Assembly: GCA_016929365.1 (NCBI GenBank)
Contig: JAFGIZ010000294.1
Span: 1 to 9,617 of the forward strand
Direction of reading: 5' to 3'
Source: Lentisphaerota bacterium
GTDB lineage: Bacteria > Verrucomicrobiota > Kiritimatiellia > UBA8416 > JAFGIZ01
Length of the DNA stretch: 9,617 nucleotides
The translations under genes and the position numbers were made by a program. Under the pieces are notes generated by a model that worked only from the letters and a program-made list of their open reading frames with translations, ran no database searches and was not told the origin of the DNA. Positions 1 to 6,041 of the stretch are shown here, piece after piece; position 1 is the first letter of the stretch; the number at the start of each line of letters is the position of its first letter.

Positions 1-3000
1 CCGGAACCGGAACCCGCGCCCCCCGAACCGGAACCCGCGCCCCCCCCGCCGCCTCCCCAATCGCGGCCGGGCCCCGGCGGCAGCGAACGCAAATACGAAC
101 CCAAGGCCCCCTTCTCCAGGCCGACCGGCCCCTTTGTCGAGCCCGCCGCCGCGGACCCGTCCGACGCCGCTGCAACCGGGCGGGCGGACGAACGGTTCCT
201 CGCCTCCCCGCTCCTCTTCGAGCCCGAGTGCGAGGATTGCGGCGACGTCTTCGATTTCCTCGCGCGCGGCGCCGATTTCAAGGTCTATCTCGGCCCCTCC
301 GAAGTCGTGCTCGTCCTGCGACGGCCCGACGTGACCCGCGAGGACGGGCGCACGGTCTACTACGAGTGCGACGAGGAACGCTACCCGGCCCACGAGCTCG
401 AAGACGAAATCGTGCTGCGCATGGAGCTGCTGGACGGCAACCGCGACGCCCTCCCGCTCCCCGGCCCGCCCGCGGCCCGCCAGGCCTACTTTACGGGTAC
501 CGATCCCCGCAACTGGCTCACCGACATACCGGCCTATACGATGGTCGAATACCCGGACATCTATCCCGGTATCGACCTCGCGTTTTACGGAGATCAACGC
601 CGCCTGGAATACGTGTTTGTGGTCCAGCCCGGCGCCGATCCCTCGCGCATCCGGTTCCGCTTCGAGGGCCCGGACGGCCTCCTCCTGGACCCCCAGGACC
701 GGCTCGTCCTCAACCTGGAATGCGGCCGTATCGTCATGCGTGCGCCGTCCGTCTACCAGGTCGTCAACGGCATCCCGCGCCCGGTCGACGCCCGGCATAC
801 CCTCCAGAACGATGTCGTGAGCTACCGCTTCCCCGATGTCGCGCCGGACGCGGCGGTCACCCTGCAGCCCGCGCTCGACTTCACCTCGTTCCTCGGCGGC
901 GCAGCCGAAGACCGAGCCTACGCCCTCGCCGTGGACGGCCGGGGCTATGCCTACGTGGCCGGCGAAACCCTCTCCGGCGCCTTCGAGCCCGGAGCCGCGC
1001 CTGTACGCAACCCCACCGTCTTTGTCTCCAAGTTTCGCATTGCCGACGCCGCGCCGGTCTACTCGATCTTCATCGGCGGCGGCGGGGCGGACCGCGCCCT
1101 CGGCATCGCCGCCGACCCCGCGGGCAACGCCTACGTCTGCGGCGAAACGACCTCCCTGGATTACCCCGCCCAACCCATCGGGGACGCGGACCTGTCGGGG
1201 CGCTCCTGGGACGCCTTTGTGACCAAGATCGATCCGACGGGTTCCAAGCTGCTCTTTTCACGCCGGCTCGGCGGGACGGGCGACGACCGCGCCTACGGCG
1301 TTGTGGTAGACCGGACCGGCAACCTCTACCTTGCCGGCGAAACGGCCTCCGCGAATTTCCCGGCGACTTCCCGCTTCGGCGCCTCCGGCGGGCGCGATAT
1401 GGATGCTTTTGTCGCCCGCTTCGCGGCCGACAGCCGCACCCTCGAATACGTCACGCGCCTCGGCGGCTCGGGACAGGACGGCGCGTTCGCCCTGGCCGCC
1501 GACGAGCGCGGCTATGTCCTCCTGGCCGGACAAACGGATTCCGAGGACTTCCCCCTCGCCACCCCGCTCCAGGCCCAACACGGCGGCGGACGCTGGGATG
1601 CCTTCGTGACCCGTCTCATGCCGACCGGCAATGCACTCTCCTACTCCACCTATCTCGGGGGCGGCAACGACGACCGCGCTTACGGCGTCGCCCTGGACGC
1701 CCTCCACTACGCCTGCGTCGTCGGCGAAACCGCGTCCATCGACTTCCCGGCGACCAACGCCGTCCAGAAGGGCCACGCCGGAGGCGACTGGGATGCTTTC
1801 GCCGTCAGGCTGCGCCCCGACGGCCACGCGGCCGTCTATGCCTCCTGGATCGGCGGCGCCGATGACGACCGCGCCTTCTCCGTGGCGCTCGATCCCGTGG
1901 GACGCGCCCACGTCGCCGGCGTGACCCGGTCCACCAACCTCGCCGTCAAGGCCGCCGTCCAGCCCGCCTACGGCGGCGGGCCGCGCGACGCCTTCGTGGC
2001 CCAGCTCGAAGCCGGCGGCGCCTGTCGCTTTCTGACCTACCTGGGCGAGTCCGGCGACGATGCGTTCTACGCGGCCGCGGCCGATACGGCCGGCGGTACG
2101 CACCTTGCCGGCGCGACGTCCTCAACCAACCTGCCCGTCATTCAGCCCCTCCAGAACGCCTACGGCGGCGGTTCCCGCGATGCACTCCTGGCCCGTATTC
2201 CCGCACCGGCCGGACCCGAACCCCCCATGCAGCTCGTCGCCGCCGGCGGACAACCGGGCGGACCCGCCTATGATTTCTACATCGGCACCTACGAGATCAG
2301 CAACGAGGAGTTTGTCCGTTTCCTGAACGACGCCCAGGCCAACACCAACAACCTGCGCGGCACCAATATGTTCTTCGACGCCCGCGGCAACGCCTGGTTC
2401 AACCCGGCCATGGAGGAAAATCTGCACGAGATGTTCCAGATCGCCGACAGCCGTCTGCGTTACAACCCCGAACACCCGGCCGGCGCCCGTTACAGCATCA
2501 GCCCCGCCCCCGCGCGGGACGGCGAATCCTTTGACCGCCACCCCGTTACCGGCGTCTCGTGGTACGGCGCCGTCAAGTACTGCAACTGGCTCACTATAGA
2601 CACGGGACGCGGCCCCGCCGAACGCTGCTACCGCGAAGGCAGCGCGCCCGAAGCCTGGGCCCCGGTTACCGCCGCGGCAACCAACTGGATCAGGGGCCGC
2701 TTCAGCGCCGACGCACGCCGCGAATGGCTTCTCAAGAACGGCTTCCGCCTGCCCATGGATAACGCATCCGGCAACCGTACCGCGGCCAACCCCTTCAACG
2801 AGTTCTACAAGGCCGCGGCCTGGAACGGGGGCACCAATGTTCTTTACGGCTACGGCCGTAACAGCCTGCGCGGCGACGCCGCCAACTACCTCAACCACGG
2901 CGGCCTGCCCGGACAGGGTACGACGCAGGTAGGCTGGTTTAACGGCCGCGATCACGACGGCGCCATGCAAACGCTGTCCAACGAGAACTTCTACGGCGTG

Positions 3001-3576
3001 TACGACTTGAGCGGGAATGTCTCGGAATGGCTCAACGACCCGGCCTCCACCAATCACCCGGATGATCGCGCCACCTACGGCGGCTCCTGGATGTTCAGCC
3101 TGCCCACCGTCCGCGATCGCTTCTATGTCAGCGCCCACTTCACCGACCTCTTCCGGGGCTTCCGCGTTGCGTCTACCGTTTCGCGCGCAGGCCTCTTTCT
3201 CGTCCGCGTGCCGTATTATATCTGCCTCTGCGGCACCGCCGAGTCCGAAGGCATCCGCCGCGAGGTTGAGGAAGAAGTCGCGCCCGAAGAAGCACCCGAG
3301 GAACCGACCGTCCTCGAGGTGCCGGAGATGGGCCCGGGAGAGGAACCGCCCGGCGTTATTCCGGAGCAGCCCGAACCCGAAGAACCCCCGCGCCCCGGCG
3401 GCGGCGAACCTTCGGGACCGGGCCCGGGCCCGGTCCCGCCCGACGTCGAAAGTCCCGGCGAACCCGAGTTTCCTCCCGGACCGCCCAACTGGCCCCCGGG
3501 CCCGCCCAACTGGCCGCCCGGCCCGCCGAACTGGCCGCCCGGCCCCCCCAACAGGGTTTCCGCGCAAGGACAATGA
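1..3576 (+). CDS. Large secreted SBBP-repeat protein with a formylglycine-enzyme-like domain (5' truncated)
   Basis: The frame is open from base 1 with no stop, so the gene starts left of the window; the first in-frame ATG is at 421, already inside a conserved domain, so an internal start is unlikely. 1191 residues are visible. Order: a proline/glutamate-rich stretch (1-23); a DUF7948-like domain (about 66-290, FLARG at 86-90); seven SBBP repeats (about 293-738, each with LGG..DDRAYG..D..G..Y.AGET...FP and later a DAFV block), expected to form a beta-propeller-like or solenoid surface; a SUMF1/formylglycine-generating-enzyme fold (about 743-1060, with GVSWYGAVKYCNWL, YDLSGNVSEWL, YGGSW, RGFRV); and an acidic, proline-rich tail with PPGPPNW repeats. 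True FGE enzymes have a Cys pair just after GGS[WY]; here GGSW (1027-1030) is followed by MFSLPTV, so oxidase activity is unlikely and a structural or binding role is inferred. No membrane anchor or sorting signal is visible at the C-terminus. The signal peptide, if any, is outside the window. Exact function unknown. Confidence 0.9.
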   Translation, partial: PEPEPAPPEPEPAPPPPPPQSRPGPGGSERKYEPKAPFSRPTGPFVEPAAADPSDAAATGRADERFLASPLLFEPECEDCGDVFDFLARGADFKVYLGPSEVVLVLRRPDVTREDGRTVYYECDEERYPAHELEDEIVLRMELLDGNRDALPLPGPPAARQAYFTGTDPRNWLTDIPAYTMVEYPDIYPGIDLAFYGDQRRLEYVFVVQPGADPSRIRFRFEGPDGLLLDPQDRLVLNLECGRIVMRAPSVYQVVNGIPRPVDARHTLQNDVVSYRFPDVAPDAAVTLQPALDFTSFLGGAAEDRAYALAVDGRGYAYVAGETLSGAFEPGAAPVRNPTVFVSKFRIADAAPVYSIFIGGGGADRALGIAADPAGNAYVCGETTSLDYPAQPIGDADLSGRSWDAFVTKIDPTGSKLLFSRRLGGTGDDRAYGVVVDRTGNLYLAGETASANFPATSRFGASGGRDMDAFVARFAADSRTLEYVTRLGGSGQDGAFALAADERGYVLLAGQTDSEDFPLATPLQAQHGGGRWDAFVTRLMPTGNALSYSTYLGGGNDDRAYGVALDALHYACVVGETASIDFPATNAVQKGHAGGDWDAFAVRLRPDGHAAVYASWIGGADDDRAFSVALDPVGRAHVAGVTRSTNLAVKAAVQPAYGGGPRDAFVAQLEAGGACRFLTYLGESGDDAFYAAAADTAGGTHLAGATSSTNLPVIQPLQNAYGGGSRDALLARIPAPAGPEPPMQLVAAGGQPGGPAYDFYIGTYEISNEEFVRFLNDAQANTNNLRGTNMFFDARGNAWFNPAMEENLHEMFQIADSRLRYNPEHPAGARYSISPAPARDGESFDRHPVTGVSWYGAVKYCNWLTIDTGRGPAERCYREGSAPEAWAPVTAAATNWIRGRFSADARREWLLKNGFRLPMDNASGNRTAANPFNEFYKAAAWNGGTNVLYGYGRNSLRGDAANYLNHGGLPGQGTTQVGWFNGRDHDGAMQTLSNENFYGVYDLSGNVSEWLNDPASTNHPDDRATYGGSWMFSLPTVRDRFYVSAHFTDLFRGFRVASTVSRAGLFLVRVPYYICLCGTAESEGIRREVEEEVAPEEAPEEPTVLEVPEMGPGEEPPGVIPEQPEPEEPPRPGGGEPSGPGPGPVPPDVESPGEPEFPPGPPNWPPGPPNWPPGPPNWPPGPPNRVSAQGQ
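4..45 (+). repeat. Perfect 21-bp tandem repeat, two copies, proline-rich coding
   Basis: Bases 4-24 and 25-45 are identical and encode E-P-E-P-A-P-P twice, followed by a run of six prolines. The array may continue left of the window. It is a proline-rich linker ahead of the DUF7948-like domain of the large repeat protein. Confidence 0.85.
877..2214 (+). repeat. Seven SBBP repeats within the coding region
   Basis: Seven imperfect in-frame repeats of about 60-65 codons. The anchor GG (or GE) dipeptides are encoded at 895, 1075, 1270, 1462, 1657, 1852 and 2044, giving spacings of 180, 195, 192, 195, 195 and 192 bp. Each unit carries the [YF][LI]GG..DDRA[YF] start, a D..G.AY.AGET centre and a GG..WDAFV.[KR]. 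end. The last unit has LGE instead of LGG and is the most diverged. This is the recognised SBBP (seven-bladed beta-propeller-related) repeat family, usual in large secreted bacterial proteins. Confidence 0.88.
3472..3552 (+). repeat. 21-bp tandem repeat encoding PPGPPNW, about 3.9 copies
   Basis: Units start at 3472, 3493, 3514 and 3535, and each encodes P-P-G-P-P-N-W; the last lacks the Trp codon and is followed by RVSAQGQ and the stop. Copies differ mostly at third codon positions (for example CCC/CCG for Pro), so the peptide is better conserved than the DNA. It forms the extreme C-terminus of the repeat protein and may act as a rigid, cell-wall-spanning or binding tail. Confidence 0.88.
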
Positions 3577-3635
3577 CCGCGATCATGACGGCGAAGGGCC
3601 CTCATGGCGCGCCCGGGGGTAACCCGTTTAAGTGA
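3573..3635 (+). other. Candidate 20-codon bridging ORF between the repeat protein and the ligase gene
   Basis: An ATG at 3573 overlaps the TGA of the large repeat protein (ATGA). Reading on gives 20 codons ending in a TGA at 3633-3635, which overlaps the GTG start of the next gene (GTGA at 3632-3635). The peptide would begin MTAIMTAKG and has no recognisable domain. The exact ATGA/GTGA geometry would let ribosomes pass from gene 1 to gene 2 by termination-reinitiation. It may equally be coincidence, because stops are scarce in such GC-rich DNA and no Shine-Dalgarno was identified. Confidence 0.2.
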
Positions 3636-5446
3636 CGGCGCACGGGGTGCAAAGAGCCCGTTCGGCAGCCGCGGTGCTGCCTGTATCGCTCCTCTTTCTC
3701 ACCCTGTGCGCGGCGGGCGGTTTCGCCCGCGCCACCGCGTTGACGGCGGCGCTCCTCAGTGGAACCTGGCTCTTCGTCGCCGTCCGCGCTGCACACACCC
3801 CGCACGACCGGGCACGGCGGCACGTCGAAACCGTCTACCTCGCCATTCTCGCCGCCTTCCTGGTCTGGCTCACGCCGCTCCCCCACGCCGGCACCCGCCT
3901 GACGGGCTCGCGGCGCTACGCACAGAACACCGCCGCGCTGCAGGCGCTCACACAGGGCCGGGAACTGGGATTGTGGACGGCCCGGTCGCACGGCTTTGCC
4001 CTCACCCGTAACCGCGCGGGTTCGCTTCGCATGGCGGCACTCACGATCGCGGCGTTCAGCGCCGGCCTGCTGGCCGCGACGCTCGAACCGCGCCGCCGCC
4101 GCCGGCTGCTCTCCATGCTCGCCGCGATCGGCGCCATCCTGGCCGCCGCCGCGACAGTCAGCCTTCGCGTCTATCCGCAGGGAGACACGATCTGGTGGGT
4201 CGTACCCATCGCCCACGATCTCCCCGGACCCGTGGCCTGCTTCGTCAATCGCAACCACCTGGCGGGCTACCTCGCCCTCCTCGCCCCCGCCGCGCTCGCG
4301 CTCGCGGTTGAAAGCGCCGAGCGCCGGCGGCCTGCCGCGGCCGCCGTCTATGCCGCCGCCCTGGCCCTTATGGGGCTGGCCGTATGCCTCATTGATTCCC
4401 GCGGCGGCCTCATCGCGTTCGGTATCGCCCTGCTCGCCGCGGCGCTGCTTCTGATTCTCTACCGCCGCCGGCTGGCCGGCGCCGTGGTGCTCGCACTCCT
4501 CGTTGGCGCGCTCGCGGCATTCGCCGCACTGCCGGCCGCGGCCCCCCAGCGCGCGCGCTTTGCCCGGTTGCTCAACGCCGGCACCCGCGGCAGCGTCTAC
4601 GTCCGCGCCACCGCCTGGCGCGACACCCTCTCCGTCTGGCGGGCGTACCCCCTCTGGGGGGCCGGTCCGGAAGGGTTCCGCATGGTCTATCCGCAGCACC
4701 GCCGCACCTCGGCGGGCGCCTCGATGAGCCATGCGGAAAACGAGTACGTCCAGCTCCTGGCCGACGCGGGGCTCGCCGGGGTAGCGCTTGCCGGCGCCCT
4801 GCTGCTCGCGCTCCGCCGCGGTCTCCGCCTGCGTCCGCCGCCAACCGGCCCCGCCGACTGCGCGGTCGGCGTCGCGACAGGCGGCGCCCTGGCCGCCGCC
4901 CTGGTGCACGCCGGATTCGAATTCCTGCCGCATATACCCCTCGTGTCCGTCACCCTCGCCATCCTGATCGGCCTCGCCTGGACGCCCGGCCCCGCCGCAC
5001 CCGGCGCCGCCCGGCCGGCCACCGGACGCCTGGCCGCAGCCGCCGCCTTCGCCGGCGCCCTCGCCCTCGTCCTGCTGCCCGCCGCGTGGCTGCGCGCCGA
5101 TTCCGCCACCCGCCTCGAGCACGCCCCCCCGGAAGCAGTCGCCCGTTCGCTTCGCTCGGCGCCCACGTCCTGGCGCGCCTGGTACGCCCTCGGCCGGGCG
5201 GCCTATGCCGCCCGCACGCCGGCCGCGCGTGCATTCGGCGACACCTGCGTGGACCGCGCCGTCGCACTGGATCCGAATAACTACAAGCTCTGGCGCGAAG
5301 TCGGCCGTTTCCGTCTGAGCATCGGCGACACGGCCGGGGCCCGCCGCGCCTACGAAGCCGCCCACGCCCTCCGCAGCTGGATCCGTATACCGCCCGCGCT
5401 CACGCGCACCAACGGTCCCCCCTCCCGCCTGAAACCCGAAACCTGA
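3632..5446 (+). CDS. O-antigen ligase/polymerase-type (Wzy_C) membrane protein with TPR-like C-terminus
   Basis: Probable polysaccharide ligase or polymerase of the inner membrane, acting on lipid-linked glycans at the periplasmic face. The 604 residues contain about 12 hydrophobic segments (for example 134-152, 210-226, 259-277, 283-306, 376-395, 430-447). Family signatures are FVNRNHLAGYLALL (from 204), DSRGGLIAF (from 255), and, in the long loop before a late membrane segment, WRAYPLWGAGPEGF (336-349) and HAENEYVQLLADAGLAG (from 367). Conserved Arg and His in these motifs fit the catalytic residues proposed for WaaL-type ligases; the assignment by position is inference. Residues about 514-585 look like TPR helices (WYALGRAAYAA, AVALDPNNYKLWREVGRF, GARRAYEAA). 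The GTG start at 3632 is forced by a TAA immediately upstream in frame; GGGGG at 3615-3619 is a weak ribosome site, and GTGs at 3647 and 3674 are alternative starts. The gene lies 55 bp after the repeat protein. Substrate (O-antigen, exopolysaccharide or protein glycan) cannot be told. Confidence 0.88.
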   Translation: MTAHGVQRARSAAAVLPVSLLFLTLCAAGGFARATALTAALLSGTWLFVAVRAAHTPHDRARRHVETVYLAILAAFLVWLTPLPHAGTRLTGSRRYAQNTAALQALTQGRELGLWTARSHGFALTRNRAGSLRMAALTIAAFSAGLLAATLEPRRRRRLLSMLAAIGAILAAAATVSLRVYPQGDTIWWVVPIAHDLPGPVACFVNRNHLAGYLALLAPAALALAVESAERRRPAAAAVYAAALALMGLAVCLIDSRGGLIAFGIALLAAALLLILYRRRLAGAVVLALLVGALAAFAALPAAAPQRARFARLLNAGTRGSVYVRATAWRDTLSVWRAYPLWGAGPEGFRMVYPQHRRTSAGASMSHAENEYVQLLADAGLAGVALAGALLLALRRGLRLRPPPTGPADCAVGVATGGALAAALVHAGFEFLPHIPLVSVTLAILIGLAWTPGPAAPGAARPATGRLAAAAAFAGALALVLLPAAWLRADSATRLEHAPPEAVARSLRSAPTSWRAWYALGRAAYAARTPAARAFGDTCVDRAVALDPNNYKLWREVGRFRLSIGDTAGARRAYEAAHALRSWIRIPPALTRTNGPPSRLKPET

Positions 5447-5458
5447 AACCCGAAACCT
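5428..5458 (+). repeat. Short tandem repeat of GAAACCC/GAAACCT heptamers across a stop codon
   Basis: Four 7-bp units (GAAACCC, GAAACCT, GAAACCC, GAAACCT) occupy 5431-5458, preceded by a partial CCT. They can also be read as a 14-bp period with 2.2 perfect copies. The array encodes the last residues of the ligase (LKPET) and supplies its TGA at 5444-5446. It is far more A-rich than its surroundings and looks telomere-like, but its role is unknown. Confidence 0.85.
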
Positions 5459-5472
5459 CATCCCCGCTCCCG

Positions 5473-5501
5473 TTGACGCCGCGGCGGACTCGTGCTACCG
5501 T
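5473..5501 (+). promoter_or_regulatory. Candidate sigma70-type promoter for the LysM-hydrolase pair
   Basis: TTGACG at 5473-5478 matches five of six bases of the -35 consensus. After a 17-bp spacer, TACCGT at 5496-5501 is a weak -10 (three of six), preceded by TG at 5493-5494 as in extended -10 promoters. The -10 ends only six bases before the ATG at 5508, so transcription would begin at or next to the start codon. There is no clear Shine-Dalgarno between them (TGCCCCC), which fits a leaderless mRNA. Confidence 0.42.
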
Positions 5502-5507
5502 GCCCCC

Positions 5508-6041
5508 ATGCTCACTCGCGCGTTAGCCTGTTGCGTGCTCGCCGCCGCCCTGCTGGCCGCCGGTTGCGCCTCGCTCGGCGACAGCCGGCGCGCGGCCGTG
5601 CGCGAAGAAACCCGCCAGGATCGTCTCGCGGCCGACGTCGAACGCCTCAAGGAAGCCGTCAACGCCCTTCAAGCCGGACGCCAGGACGTCTACCAGGAGG
5701 TCGAGGCGTTCCGAACGCGGCTCGACACCCTGGAACGCAACCTCGGCGCGGAACTCGACGCCCTGCGCCTTGAGCTCAAGGCCCTGGAAACCGCCCGCGA
5801 AGCGGATAAACGCGCCATCATCGACAGTCTCAGCGAACGCATCAGCGGCATCATGCGCTCGGCCGCCGCGCCCGCTTCACGCCGCGTGGAATCGGGATAC
5901 GAACATGTCGTGCAACCGGGCGAAACCCTGTCCGAAATCGCATCCGCGTATAATACGCGCATCGACGTGATTGTCCGGGCCAACAACCTCTCAAATCCCA
6001 ACGCGATCCGCGCGGGCCAGACGCTCTTCATACCGGAATGA
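5508..6041 (+). CDS. LysM-domain lipoprotein with a coiled coil
   Basis: A 177-residue exported lipoprotein likely to bind peptidoglycan. Residues 1-20 form a lipoprotein signal peptide: R4, a hydrophobic run, then lipobox LAAGC with the lipidated Cys at 20. About 28-110 is charged and heptad-rich (RLAADVERLKEAVNAL, FRTRLDTLERNLGAELDALRLELKALE), predicting a long coiled coil that could oligomerise or act as a spacer from the membrane. After an Ala/Arg linker, residues about 130-176 are a single LysM domain (YEHVVQPGETLSEIASAYNT ... NNLSNPNAIRAGQTLFIPE), which binds N-acetylglucosamine-containing glycan such as peptidoglycan. The ATG at 5508 is the only start that gives a proper signal peptide. 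The stop overlaps the next gene's ATG (ATGA at 6038-6041), so the two are probably translationally coupled. Most likely an outer- or inner-membrane anchor for the cell wall; the partner enzyme may be the downstream hydrolase (inference). Confidence 0.9.
   Translation: MLTRALACCVLAAALLAAGCASLGDSRRAAVREETRQDRLAADVERLKEAVNALQAGRQDVYQEVEAFRTRLDTLERNLGAELDALRLELKALETAREADKRAIIDSLSERISGIMRSAAAPASRRVESGYEHVVQPGETLSEIASAYNTRIDVIVRANNLSNPNAIRAGQTLFIPE

Noticed and set aside
228..1865. 545-codon plus-strand frame overlapping the SBBP region
   Set aside because: Arg/Pro-rich out-of-frame translation; the SBBP repeats and DUF7948-like domain are in the other frame.
1258..2103. 281-codon minus-strand frame with apparent repeats
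   Set aside because: Its repeats simply mirror the sense SBBP repeats.
2122..3573. 483-codon minus-strand frame opposite the SUMF1 and Pro-rich regions
   Set aside because: Antisense to well-recognised plus-strand domains, with no recognisable domain of its own.
3614..3629. Possible terminator hairpin CGGG-GGTAA-CCCG followed by TTT
   Set aside because: Only a 4-bp stem and three Ts, and it sits directly before the ligase start; too weak to call.
3602..5461. 619-codon open frame on the minus strand, slightly longer than the ligase gene it covers
   Set aside because: Its product is low-complexity Gly/Arg/Glu-rich with no domain, while the plus-strand frame has clear Wzy_C motifs and membrane segments. 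It is a by-product of high GC at third positions.
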